A DNA stretch of 64,000 bases from Castor canadensis (Eukaryota > Chordata > Mammalia > Rodentia > Castoridae). Under the pieces are notes generated by a model, which searched no databases, was not told where the DNA came from, and worked only from the letters and a program-made list of their open reading frames with translations. Shown in pieces: positions 32,662-45,084 of the stretch (the stretch's first letter is position 1; every line of letters begins with the position of its first letter). A program made the translations under genes and the position numbers. The DNA lies in the NCBI RefSeq assembly GCF_047511655.1, contig NC_133403.1:17091693-17155692 (forward strand). Reading direction: 5' to 3'.

Positions 32662-35205
32662 TTTTTTTCTTACTAACTTCATATTAGTAAAGATTGGAAG
32701 AACACTTAAATCTCTTCAATTGGTTAAAAATGGTAGGCAACCATAACACAGCTTTCCCTCTGAGAGATTATGATATCCAATCTGATTGGAATAAGATTAT
32801 TGGACATGTTCATTTCATTTGCTGAACAGATATTTTTTCTTGTGCTTCAGGAAATCACAAATCACAAATTACGAAGACTGAGGTGACTACCAGTAGACAA
32901 AGCAAGTAGCAGGTTTTTAACATAAGAATGAGCCCCACATTTTCTCTACAGCTGTGAATGTGAAGAAGTTAAAGAGGGAACCTGTCAGTCCTAGGGTTCC
33001 CCCACCAGAAGAGGAAGATCTGAGAGTAAGTGGAGGCTTGGGGATAGCTGGAACTAAAGTGCCATGAAATAGAGCCTGGTTTAGGTCATAGATGATTACC
33101 TCTGTAATCAACTCTTCCTTACCATCTCTGAAATACCTTCTTGGAACCTCCTCACAAGGAACCTCCTCATAAGAAACATATGGACTCTCTGAGGAGCAGA
33201 CTCCCCTGCTATGAAGGATCTTATTTAAGGATCATTTTGTCTTATTTGTGAACTCTAGCTCAATATTGCATTTTTATCCTGCAAACCTCCTTTCTATATC
33301 CTTTCCAACATGGTCATTAGAGGAACATATTATCATTTAAAACTCTAGCAGTAAATTGACCAAACATGATTGGATCTTGCCTAAATAGAATATGAAAGTA
33401 ATATTTGAAAATTTCTTTTATTTACATTTGAGACACATTTCTCTCCATGCAGTGGGTAATCTGGGTATAGCCACTTAAAAACTGTTTCTTCCTCTGGCAA
33501 GAGGAGCTACTAAGGAAAGCTCTAGTCCAGAAATTTCTCAGAATTAACAACGGGAGGTAGGGGCACAATTGGATTTAAGCGACAGAGTCCTGTGACTATT
33601 TGAGGATGAGTATACCCCTGGTGTCCCTCACATTTTGTCTTATGTTGCTTTCTTGCATTTCCCCTGTGAATGAAGGATTTGTTCAAGGTCCCCCTGTGGC
33701 TAAGAGGAGGCCAGTTTGTCTACTTAGCACGTGCCACACTTCCCTTTTCTTTATTTTCCTTTTTTAAAGTAATTACTTCTATGTATTCAATAATGTGCAA
33801 GTAAGGAAATGTTATGTGATTTCCTATTATGTGTATAAATCTTAGAAACTTACATGTAAGAATATTAAATTTTAGAGTGATAAAATGTCATTAGCCATCT
33901 TCCTATCCTTAAATTACCATTATTCAATTATCTCCCCAGAAGTATGTAAGAAAATGCCTTTATTCAGCAGAATAATAGTGAGGTTACAATTATTACCTTC
34001 TTTATTATGGTATGAAGTATATTGTAATTTGACAGGGTGATTGTACCTCCTTATCATCACTCTTCAGTGTCCTATGTACAGGTGCCTAGATGCGTGAACC
34101 ACACACTCTGCTAATTCCACATTTAATATGACAACTTAAAGTTGTTTCACTATTAATATTAATGTTATGACTGCGCTGTCTTATTTGCTGGACTTTCATG
34201 AAATATTATGTTGAGCAAATACCGATAAATCACTGTGGTGCTTAGCTTTCCTATAGCAATCAAATAAGCAAATACTCTACTATAAAAACTGGAAACCATC
34301 TGTCCTAGACATTGTTGAAACAAGCCAACCACAATCAACATGTCTGAAATGGGATCCATTTACCCTAATGTGTCTCCCATCAAAGGAACAGAATTTACCT
34401 TCTTTTACCTATGCAAAATAAAGGTCAACCTTTCCAAAACAGAGATGCCTGTGGGTCACTGCTCCCATGTCCCACTGGATGTCCTCTATAAGGATTTCCA
34501 GTCTCCTCCTCCTCTGAGGAGAGCTATTTGGTGTGAGATACCTCCGTGTCAGGGGACTTGGAGGGGATGGCTGGACTGAGCATGGTGATCAGAGGGTACA
34601 GGTTGTTTCTGCTTAATCACATCACCTTTTCTGGAACCTATATAATGATTGCTCTGAAGAGACTTCTATGAAAAGACACACAGACACTGAGTATTTAGAT
34701 AATTTACACATAAGTTATACTTGAAATGGAACTTAGTATAATACCATAGGGAGGGTTTTGCATCAAGATAATTTCACAGGAAATAGAAGTGACACAACTG
34801 TGTGTACTTTAATCAATGTTTTTTTCTTTTTCTAGCATCCTGTAAACGTTATTTAATTTTGTTCTAATAGAAATAAAATTTATAATTTATAAATATTACA
34901 TAAACTTTATACTTTGTAAAATTTATCTCTGACAAAATATAAGAAGCCTAACTACTCTAAAATCTTACTTACAAATATGTGAAGTGTTTATCTTCCACAG
35001 TATGGAACATTGACATGTTAAATATGACATAATACTTGATTCTAAGGAAGTGACTATGAAGATTCAAGTACACTGGGCAGAAAGGGAGAAAGGATTGCTA
35101 TTCTATTTGGTGTTTGAACCTCCCAAATTCTGAGGAACACAAAGTTCTTCATAAGGAGCCTGGGTCACATAATTTGTTACAATCATGGAGAGCAGATCTA
35201 TATAT
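32662..35205. other. Intergenic, no gene or repeat recognised
   Basis: About 2.5 kb without a credible exon or repeat by eye. The stretch 34,340-34,580 has a 79-codon frame without family features. 34,840-34,960 is very AT-rich. Confidence 0.4.
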
Positions 35206-35209
35206 TTTC

Positions 35210-36130
35210 TCTAACTAATTTGTTGAGAGCTGTCATCATAAAACAGTGTTAAATCTCATTGAATGGCTGTCGTACATCTATAGAAATGGTCATATGGGTT
35301 TTTCTCTTCCTTCTGTTGTGATGTATTGTAATTATTGACTTGTATATGATGAGCTAATCATGCATCCATGGGATAAATTCCTCATCAGCATAACAGGTAA
35401 TATTTTAGTGTGGTTATGCCATCATTGTATTAGTGTTTTATTATAATATTATTGCCCTGTACTTGTCATCTGTGTTCTTTCTTGGTTTTAGTGTCAGGAC
35501 ATTATTGCCTTATCAAATGAGTATGCTGTTTCCTTTGTTATCAATTTTTGAAACAGTTTTGCAATTGGAGTTTGTCCTTCTTTAAATGTTTTGTAGAATT
35601 CACCTTTTCAGTCATAAATCTGCTTCTTCTATATGGTTCATTGTTATCCATCCCTTTACATTTTCCACCTGTTTTCCAAACATCCATCCCCACATTTCCT
35701 TTCATGGTAACTTCTTATTACATGAAGATGAGATAAGGTACTTTCACAGTTTGATTAGTATATTTCTGTTTACTAAACTCCAGACTTTATCACAACCTCA
35801 CTAGTTCTAAATTAACACTTCATTCTGGCTCCAAGGTGGTCTCAGGACACGATGTTACATTAGGTCTTGTCCTTGCTGCACTTTGTGGGTGGTGAATCCT
35901 CTGTATGCTACTGTCTTCCAGGTGAATAGTCTGCAGATAGCAAGCACTGAGCCTGTTGATTGACTTCAGGTCAATGAATTTTTTATTTATATTTCTCTAC
36001 TTCTCATCACTTGTGAACTTTGACGTGGTAACATATCCAACTCAGGCAGATCATTGATTGCTAACAGTCTCCATTTTGATATCTTCTTTGTCTGAAATCA
36101 GTATGGCCACAGTGGCCTCTCTCATCATGG
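35210..36130 (-). mobile_element. Old LINE-1 ORF2 fragment
   Basis: The plus strand carries the antisense RT region: 'atggtcatatgggtttttctcttcc', 'ttgtgatgtattgtaattattgacttg', 'aatcatgcatccatgggataaattcc', paralleling the 30,580-30,690 region of the younger L1. A part resembling the endonuclease region follows (36,060-36,120). No open frame. Confidence 0.6.
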
Positions 36131-36499
36131 AATATATTTTCCTTTGTTTTTACTTTTTCAATTTATATTTAAAGGAAATTTCATGCCGAAATGTAAAGAG
36201 CAATAGTAGGGTTAATATGATCAATGTACAACTCATGCCTTTTGAAACCCTATGGTATAAGCTTTTGGATAATTAATACACACTAACAAAATGAATATGA
36301 AATATATACTTGACATCTATATTTTAATCCAGATAGGTCAATCATTATTATCCACAGTATTAAGCTTATCATTAGTATATGTAAGAAATAAAGATGTGAT
36401 AATTGATTACATATTTAATATATTTCAATTTCTTGAAAATTTCAGAATTATTTGTTTCCCCTCTCATTTTATCATCAGACACTAGTCATTTTATCCATT

Positions 36500-36605
36500 A
36501 ACAATGCATGCACCTGAGTCCAAGCTAATGGAGAGGCCAAGGTAGGAGGATCAAAAGATTGAAGCCTGACTAGGCAATGCACTAAAAACCTGTCTCAGAA
36601 AAGTG
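36500..36605 (+). mobile_element. 7SL/Alu-like SINE fragment
   Basis: 'gcacctgagtccaagctaatggagaggccaaggtaggaggatc' followed by 'ttgaagcctgactaggcaa' and 'acctgtctcagaaaa' parallels CACCTGTAATCCCAGCTA...GAGGCTGAGGCAGGAGGATC...TGAGGCCAGCCTGGGCAA...CCTGTCTCAAAAA of 7SL-derived SINEs. Sense orientation, with a decayed A tail. Confidence 0.6.
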
Positions 36606-36609
36606 AGGA

Positions 36610-37535
36610 AGTATTCACACACTCTCAGAGTTAATGGTGTATTCCATCTTATTGATAGAGTGTTCAAGGTGCCCATGTCTAAGTCAGTATGCATGGCGAT
36701 GTTGCTGAATAAGAAAAGCAGTCTTCATCCACTACATCATACTCATTTCATTGAATATATGTCTTATATCCTCCTTCTCTGCTGCTCTTGGTTTGACTAT
36801 GCCTGACTCAGCCTCAGTGCTGTTTTTGCTCCCAGGACTCTCACTCTGGTTCCAAGAGCTGTATGGTTATGGCAGCCTCCACCCAGCTTTCAAAGGATGT
36901 CCACAGAACATCAGTGATAGGCAGAGAAACAAACAAGAGGAGGCACAGACAGAACAAAGCACACACTGAAGCAATGCATAATTGACACTTGTGGTGGTTC
37001 TGTTACTTATACTTCAGGCATTTAGAGCCAGCAGCATGCAAAGCCACTTGAGTTTGCTGGAATTACCCAACTCACATGCATGAGCTCTCTTGTGCAGACT
37101 GTATCCAGGAAAGCAGTGAGATGGGGCTTCTGAGGTCTTGTGGGCCCAACCATCACTGCAGTCTGTGTAGAGGCAGGACATCAAGTTACAGAGGATTATT
37201 CATCAACCCTAAGACTGGGTGACTGAGCACTGTGGTTTGGGGATTTTCATGTGGTTTTTTTACCCATTTCTTATTTTTGACATTCTCTTTTTCAGTGTGA
37301 ATATCTTCTCTTTGTCAGTCCTACTACTGTATTTTGGAAGTACCTAATTATTTTGCTTTCATATGTTACTAATACCTGGAGTCTCACACAGGTGTCTGAT
37401 TCAGGTTACTTTTGCAGTAGACTTTGGACTTGCACTTTAAAATTGATGCTGGGATAGTTAAAATCTTGGAGGCTCTTATGATGGAGTACACTTTTAGTAT
37501 TCAAGGTAGACATGATTTTCATGGAGAGATGTAGG
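36610..37535. other. Intergenic, no gene seen
   Basis: No recognised feature. Confidence 0.4.
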
Positions 37536-37539
37536 ACTC

Positions 37540-37915
37540 AAATACATGGACCCCTCACCATCCATGTGTTGGAACTTGACAGCTGAAGCGATAATATTAA
37601 GATATGGGGCCTCCTGCAGGAAATTAGTCCAAGAAACATGTGGTCACATAGATGGAATGAGTGTCCCTCTATCTATGCTTCACAAAGTGATTAGATCTCT
37701 GGTCACCATCCTGCAATTAAAGAACCCAGTTAGCATCTCTTCTGTAATGGCAGGATGCAGAAATCAGACAATGTTGGAAACAGGGACCCCACCCTGACCA
37801 GACAACAGATTGACCATTGCCTTGTTCTTGGACACCTCTGCCTCTATCTATAGGAGAAGCAAATGTACATTATTTGTAAGTTGCCCGGTCTGTGGTATTT
37901 TATAATAGCAGCAAT
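37540..37915 (+). mobile_element. ERVL-MaLR-type solo LTR (MST/MLT1-like), diverged
   Basis: Ordered similarity to MaLR LTRs: 'catgtgttggaacttgaca' near the start, 'gataatattaagatatggggcctc', a segment near 37,790 ('ccccaccctgaccagacaac') matching the conserved 'ccctcaccagac', 'ccttgttcttggaca', then 'gtaagttgcccggtctgtgg' and 'tattttataatagcagc' at the end. No internal retroviral coding sequence adjoins it, so it is best read as a solo LTR. It lies 0.5 kb from the satellite edge. Confidence 0.65.
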
Positions 37916-37919
37916 GTCG

Positions 37920-38424
37920 GAGTGAGAAATGGACAAAGACACCCCTAAGTTTGTTCCCTGCACTAGTCACACTCTTATCATAGGAGAGTGTTCTGCAAAC
38001 ATCATCAATCATGTTCCTCCAGGGGCCACATCAGAGATCTACTGGATCCAGTTTTGAGGAGAGCAGGCCAGGTACAGGGGATGGATTTTTAAGATCTAAA
38101 TTCTTATAAATGTACATAAAATTATCATGTACTTCCACACAAGTACAAAGACTGACATAATACTGCACTGGATGTTTGTGAACATTCACAAATTTAAATA
38201 CAATGAAGGATTGATAAACTTTTGAGATATGCAAAATACCCAACAAGGCAGAAAAAGATGATGAGAAATCATATTTTTTGACAGTGTATCCCAAGATGGC
38301 CTCAAAATTGAGCCAAATACCTTACTATGCTATTAACTAGGATTTGACTTGAACATCAGCACAGGGGGCAGGTATATCATATTTTTTTTCTATGCTATCA
38401 TTAATGTCAAGCTGTCCAAGCACT
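37920..38424. other. Flank of the satellite array
   Basis: Non-satellite sequence without a recognised element. The last 25 bp before 38,425 have no similarity to the sequence that precedes the same monomer in later copies. Confidence 0.5.
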
Positions 38425-39481
38425 CTCAGATTCTAAAACAGATGGTTTTATTTGAGGGATACACGTACTTATGGAACTCATCTGAAAAGGCCTATTTGGA
38501 GCAAACACAGCCTATCGCCACCCTGGAAACTATGGTTTGCAGGAAGTATAGTTTTCAAAGAGTAAGTGAATTCTCACAGGGAAACAATCTGCTGGAGACT
38601 GCAGCTTCTAACATGGATGGTTTTCTGTGGAGAGATACATTTGTTTCTTCAAGTCAGCTGAATAGGACCATATGCAGGAACATGAGCACTAATCCACCTT
38701 GAAAACTGTGATTTGCAGGACGTATTCCTGGGAAAACTAACTCAATTCTCACAGAGAAATAATATGCTAGATGCTCCTGCTTCTAACCGAGATGATTTTC
38801 TTTCGAGAGATACAAGTGTTTCTTCAACTTAGCTGAACAGGGATTTTTGCAAGACTATGAGCCTCTCCCATCTTCAAGACTCTGATTTGTAGAATGGATT
38901 CTTTCAAGAACTACCTCAGTTCTCATAAGGAAACAAGGTGCTAGATTCTCCTGCTTCAAGCACAGATGGTTGTCTTTGGAGAGATATATGTGTTTCTTCA
39001 ACTCAGCTGAATAGCCCAATTTGAATCCATCAGAGCCTATCTCCACTATGAAAACTGTGATATGCGGGACATATTCTTTCAAAACCTAACTCAATTCCCA
39101 GGCAAAGAATGTGGTAGGTTTTCCTGATTCTAACACAGATGGTTTTCTTTCCAGAGATCTATGTGTTTCATTAAGAGAGCTGAATAGGCCAATTGGAACG
39201 AATAGCACCTAACTTCCTGGCAAACTATGATTTGCAGGAAGAATTCCTTTTAAAAACTAAGTCAATTCTGAGAGGAATGCAATGTGCTAGATGTTCCTTT
39301 TTATAACACAAATGGTTTTTTTTTTTAGAGATACATGTGGTTCTTCAACTCCTCTGAATAGGCCTATTTGGAGCAATATGAACCGTAATCCACCTAGGCA
39401 GCTATGAGTCGCAAAAACTAACTCAGTTCTCACAGGGAAACAATGTGCTAGACACTCCTGCTTCTAACACAGATGGTTGTC

Positions 39482-39498
39482 TTTCGAGAAAAACGTGT
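39482..39498 (+). other. CENP-B-box-like sequence in HOR copy 1
   Basis: TTTCGAGAAAAACGTGT fits NTTCGNNNNANNCGGGN at 8 of the 9 defined positions (CGTG instead of CGGG). It occurs in one monomer per HOR copy. Inference only; binding is not shown. Confidence 0.4.
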
Positions 39499-40302
39499 GT
39501 TTCTTCAACTGAGCTGAATAGGCTTATTTCAAGCAAAATGACCCTTTGCCCACTTTGAAAATGATGACTTGCAGGACGTATTCCTTTCAAAAACTAGTTC
39601 AATTCTCATACTGAAACAATGTGTAAAATGCTTCTGCTTTTATCAAAGGTGGTTTTCTTTATACAGATACATGGGTTTCTTCAACTTACCTGACTAGGCC
39701 TATTTGGAGCAAACAGAGCCTATCTCCACCTTGAAACACACAAGTTGCAGGAAGTATTCCTTTCAAAACCTATATCGATTCTCACAGGGAAACAATGTGA
39801 AAGAAATGGCAGCTACGAACAGAGATGATTTTCTTTGGAGAGATTTATGTGGTTCTTTAACTCAACTGAATAAGCCTATTTGCAGCAACATGAGCAGTAC
39901 TCCACCTTGAAGAATATGATTTGTAGAGTTTACCTTTGAAAAACCAACTCGGATCTCACAGGAAAACAATGTGGTTGATGTACCTACTTCAAACACCCAT
40001 GGGTTTCTTACGAGAGATACATGTGTTTCTTCAACCTAGCTGAACAGGCCTATTTGGAACAAAATGTACTCTTCCCCACCGTGAATACTATGATTTTCAG
40101 AATGTATTCTTTCACAAACTTACTCACATCTCAGGCAAAAAATGTGTTATATGATCCTGCTTCTAACACAGTGGGTTTCCTTTCGAGAGATACATGTGTT
40201 TCCACAAGATAGCTGAATGGGCCTATTTGGAGCAAAAGAACCAATTCTCCTGTAAATCTATGATTTGCATGAAGTATTCCTTTCAAAAACTAACTAAATT
40301 CT

Positions 40303-40388
40303 CACAGGGATACATGTGCTGGATCCTGCAGCTTGTAAGGAACCTATGTTTTGCAGGAAGTCTTCCTCTGAAAAACTACTTCAATTCT
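40303..40388 (+). repeat. Truncated satellite monomer, about 86 bp (unit 12)
   Basis: From CACAGGGATACATGTGC to the next CACAGGG is only about 86 bp. The middle of the monomer (GATGGTT to the Leu-Glu-rich part before TTTGCAGGAAG) is deleted. It is present at the same place in all copies (46,962; 53,617; 60,273). Confidence 0.85.
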
Positions 40389-43300
40389 CACAGGGAAACA
40401 AAGTGCTAGATGCTCCTGCTTAAAACACAGATGGCTGTCTTTGGAGAGATACATGGTTTTCTTCAACTCAGCCGAATAGGCATATTTGGAACAAAGACAG
40501 CCTATCACCACCTTGAAAAATCCACTTTGCAGAATTTGTACCTTCCAAAAAATAAGTCTAGCCCTTCAGGGAAATAATGCGCTAGATGCTCCTGCTTCTA
40601 ACACAGATGGATTTCTTTGGAGAGGTACATGTATTTCTTCAACTCAGATGAATAGTCCCATATGGATCATACAGAAGCTGTCTCCACATGGAAACACCCA
40701 AGTTGCAATATTAGGCTTTTCAAATACTAATGCAATTTCGAGGGAAACAATGTACTAGATCCTCCTGCTTCTAAAATACATGGTTATCGTTATAGGGATA
40801 CATGTGTTACTTCAACTTAGCTGAATACGCCTATTTGGATCAAAGAGACCCTATATGCACCTTGAAACACCTACGTTGAAGAAAGATACCTGGTAGAACC
40901 TAAATAGATTCTCCAGGGGAAAAATGTGCTTAATGCCACAGCTTCTAACATGGATGGTTTTCATGAAGGGAAAAATGTGCTTTTTCAGCTCATCTGCAAA
41001 GACCTTTTGGAGCCAACAAATCTATCTCCACCTTGAAAACTATGCTTTGCAGGATGTTTTCCTTTCAAAAACTAACTGAATTTTGACAGGGAAATGATAT
41101 GCTTGATGCTCCTTCTTCTATCATAGATGGTTTTCTTTCTAGAGATACATGTGTTTCTTAAACTTAGCTGAATAGGCCTTCCTGGAGCAAACAGAGACTA
41201 TCTCCACCTTGAAAACTGATATACAGGAAGTATTCATTAAAAAACTAACTCAGTTCTCACAGGGAAACAATGTGCCACATGCTGCATCTTCTATAACAGA
41301 TGATTTTGTTTGGAGAGATACATGTGTTTCTTCAACTCAGCTGAATAGCCCTACTTCGTGCAAACAAAGCCTAACACCTCCTTGAAACACCTAAGTTTCA
41401 AAACTATTCCCTACAAAAAAACTCAGTTCTCAAAGGTCATCAATGCACTAGATGCTCCTGATTCAAAATTAGATGGTTTTCTTTATAGAGATACATGTGT
41501 TTCTTCACCTCAGCGGAGTAGGCCTGTTTGGAGCAAAGAAAGCCTTTCTCCACCTTAGAAAGTATGATTTGCAGGAAGTATTTCTTTCAAAAAATAACTC
41601 AGTTCTAACAGGGAAACAATGTTTTTGATGCTCATGCTCCTAACACACATGGTTTTCATTTGAGCAATATATGTATTTCTTCAACTTAGCTGAATGGGCC
41701 TATTTGGGGCAAACAGACCCTATCTCCACCTTGAAACATGTAAATTGCAGGGAGTATTCCATCAAAAACGAACTCAATTCTCACAGGGAAACAATGTTCT
41801 AGATGCTCCTGCTTCTAACACAGATGATTGTCATTGGAGAGATACATGTGTTTCTTCAACTCAGCTGAATAGGCCTATTCGGAACAAAGAGAGATTATCA
41901 CCACCTTGAAAAATCCACGTTGCAGGAAGTATTCCACTCAAAAATGAACTCAATTTTTTCAGGGAAACAATGTGCTAGATGCTGCTGCTTCTAACACAGA
42001 TGGTTTACTTTAGAGATATATATGTGTTTCTTCAACTTAGCTGAATATGCCTATTTTGAAAAAAATTCGCTTTTCCCCCCTGTGAAAACTATGATTTGCA
42101 AGACGTATTACTTGGGAAAACGAAAACAAGCCTCACAGGAATACAATGTGCTAGGTGCTGCAGCTTCTAACATAGAAGGTTTTCTTTGAAGAGATACATG
42201 TGTTTCTTAAACTCAGCTGAATAACCATATTCGGAGCTAACAGAGCCCACTGAAACTGAAACACCTAAGTTGCAGGAAGTATTCCTTTCAAAAATTAAGT
42301 ATATCCTCACAGGGAAACAAAGTGTGAAATGCTTCTGCTTCTGAAACAGATGGTTTTGTTTTAAGAGATACATGTCTTTCTTCAACTCATCTGAATAGGC
42401 CTATTTGGAACAACATGAGTCGTAATCCACCTTGAAAACTGTGAAATGCAGCAAGTTTTCCTTTCAGAAACAAACTCAGTTCTCCTAGGAAAACAATGTG
42501 CCAGATGCTTCTGCTTCTAACACAGATGGTTTTCTTACGAGAGATACATGATTTTCTTCCACTTAGCTGAAGAGGCCTATTTGGAACTAAATGAACTTCT
42601 CCCCACGTTGAATACTATGATTGGCAAGATGAATTCTTTCAAAAACTAACTCAATTCTCAGGCAAACAATGTGCTTAATGTTCCTACTTCTAGCACAGAT
42701 GGTTTTCTTTTGAGAACTACATGTGCTTCTTCCACTTAGCTGAATAGGCCTATTTCAACCAAAATGAGCCTTTTCCGACCTAGAAAACTACGATTTGCAG
42801 GAGGTATTCCTTTCCAAAACTAGCTCAATTTTCACACAGAAAAAAATGTGCTAGATGCTCCTGTTTCTAAAGCAGATGGTTTTCTCTATACTGAGACATG
42901 TGTTTCTTCCACTTAGCTGACTCGGCCTATTTGGAGCAAACATAGCGCATCTCCACCTTTAACACCCAAGATCCAGGAAGTATTCATTTCAAAACCTACA
43001 TCGATCTCACACAGAAACAAACCTAGATATGGCAGCTTCGGACAGGATGACTTTCTTTGGAGAAATGTTGTGTTTCTTCAACTCTGCTGAATATATCTCT
43101 TTTGAGCAACATGAGCTGCAATCCACCAGTAAACTATGATTTGCAAGAAGTTTTCCTTTGAAAAACTAACTCAGTTCTCACTGGAAAAGAGTGTGGTAGA
43201 TGATCTTGCAGATCAACCATCGTCAGACAGAAGGTTGTCTTTTGAGTGGTACATGTGTTTCTTCAACTTAGGTGATTAGGCCTATTTGGAGCAAACAGAG

Positions 43301-44932
43301 CCTATCTCCACCTTGAAAACTATCATATGCAGGAAGTATTCATTTCAAAAACGAATGCAATTCTCACTGAAAACAATGTGCTAAGTACTGCCCCTCCATC
43401 ACAGATGGGTTTTTTTGGTGAGATACATGTGTTTCTTCAACACAGCTGAAATGCCGTACTTGGAGAAAACAGAATCTAAATCCACCTTGAAATAACGAAC
43501 TTTTAGGAAGTATTCCTTTCAAAAACTAAAATAGTTCTCAAGGAAACAATGCACTAGATGCTTCTGCTACTAACTTAGATGGTTTTCTTTACAGACATCC
43601 ATGTGTTTCTTAAACTCAACTGAATAGGACTATTTGGAGCAAACAGAAGCTTTCTCCACCTTGAAAACTAAACTTTGCAGGAAGAATTCCTTTCAAACAC
43701 TAAATAAATTCTCACAGGGAAAAAATCTGCTAGATGTTGCAGCTTCTACCATAGAGGGTTTTCTTTGGAGAGATACATGTGTTTCTTCAACTCAGTGGAG
43801 TAATCATATTTGGAGCAAACACAGTCCATCTCCACCTGAAACACGTAAGATGCAGGAAGTATTCCATTCCAAAACGAATTCAATTCTCACATGGGAACAA
43901 TCAGTGAGATGCTCCTGCTTCTAACGAGGATGGTTTTCTTTGAGAGAATCATGTGTTTCTTCAACTTAGCTGAAAAGATCAATTTGAAGCAAAAAGAACT
44001 TATCTCCACCCTGAAATCTATGATTGGCAGGAAGTATTCCTTTCAAAACTAACTCAACTCTCTCAGGGAAACAACATGCCAAATGCTGCTGCTTCTTACA
44101 TGGAAGGTTTTCTTTATAGAGGCACATATGTTGCTTCAACTTAGTTGAATAGGCCTATTTGCAGCACACACCACTATCTCCACCTAGAAACACCTAATTA
44201 GCAGCAAGTATTCCCTTCAAGACCTGAACCTATTCTCACAGGGAAACCAGGTGCTTGACACGGCAGCCTCGAACAGAGATGATTTTCTTGGGAGGGATAC
44301 ATGTGTTTCTTCAATTCTGCTGAATAGTCCTGTGTGTAGCAACATTAGCCATAATCCACCTTGAAAAGTGTGATTTTCAAGAAGTATTCCTCTCATAAAC
44401 TAACTCAGTTCTCCAAGGAAAAAATGTGCTAGATGCTCATGCTTCTAACAGAGAAAGTTTTCTTTGGGAGATGTATGTGTTTGTTAAACTCAGCTAAATA
44501 GCCCTATTTGGATCAAACAGAGCCTATCTCCTCCTTGAAACACCTAAGTGGCAGAAATTATGTCTTTCAAAAACTAACTCAGTTTCTAGGGAAACAATAT
44601 AATAGATTCTCCTGCTTATTACATACATGGTTTTCTCTATAGTGTTACATGTGTATCTTCAACTTAGCAGAAAAAGCCTATTTGGAGCAAACATACCCTA
44701 TCTGCACCTTGAAACACCTACGTTGCAGGAAGTATTCTTTACAAAACCTAAATCGATTCTCACAGGGAAACAATGTGCTAAATGCTGCCGCTTCTAATTA
44801 GATGGTTTTCATTGAGGGATAAATGTGCTTTTTCAACTCATCAGAAAAGGCCAATTTGGAGCATAGTGTCTATCTCCGCCTGGAAAACTATGATTTGCAG
44901 GATGAATTCCTTTCAAACACTAACTGAATTTT

Positions 44933-45060
44933 CAAAGGGAAGTAATGTGCTAGATGCTCCTTCTTCTATCATAGACGGTTTTTGGAGGAAACCGACCTGA
45001 TCTCCACCTGGAAACACCTACGTTGCAGTAAGTACACCTTTCAAAAGCTAAATCGATTCT
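44933..45060 (+). repeat. Truncated satellite monomer, about 128 bp (unit 39)
   Basis: The sequence passes from GACGGTTTTTGGAGGAAAC directly to 'cgacctgatctccacctgg', so about 46 bp containing the 'atacatgtg...aataggcctatt' part are missing. The same deletion is in copies 2 and 3 (about 51,589 and 58,245). Confidence 0.85.
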
Positions 45061-45084
45061 CATAGGGAAACAGTGTGCCATGGC

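Larger units (their letters stand above)
38425..45084 (+). repeat. Satellite HOR copy 1 (edge copy, 6,660 bp)
   Basis: The outermost copy. It carries the most private differences, for example an extra GTT in the short 'ggagaaatgttgtgtttc' segment near 43,065 and 'cttctaattagatgg' near 44,802 where later copies have 'cttctaacatagatgg'. Confidence 0.92.

Noticed and set aside
37546..37797. 83-codon frame
   Set aside because: It lies entirely within the MaLR-type LTR and has no protein similarity that I recognise.
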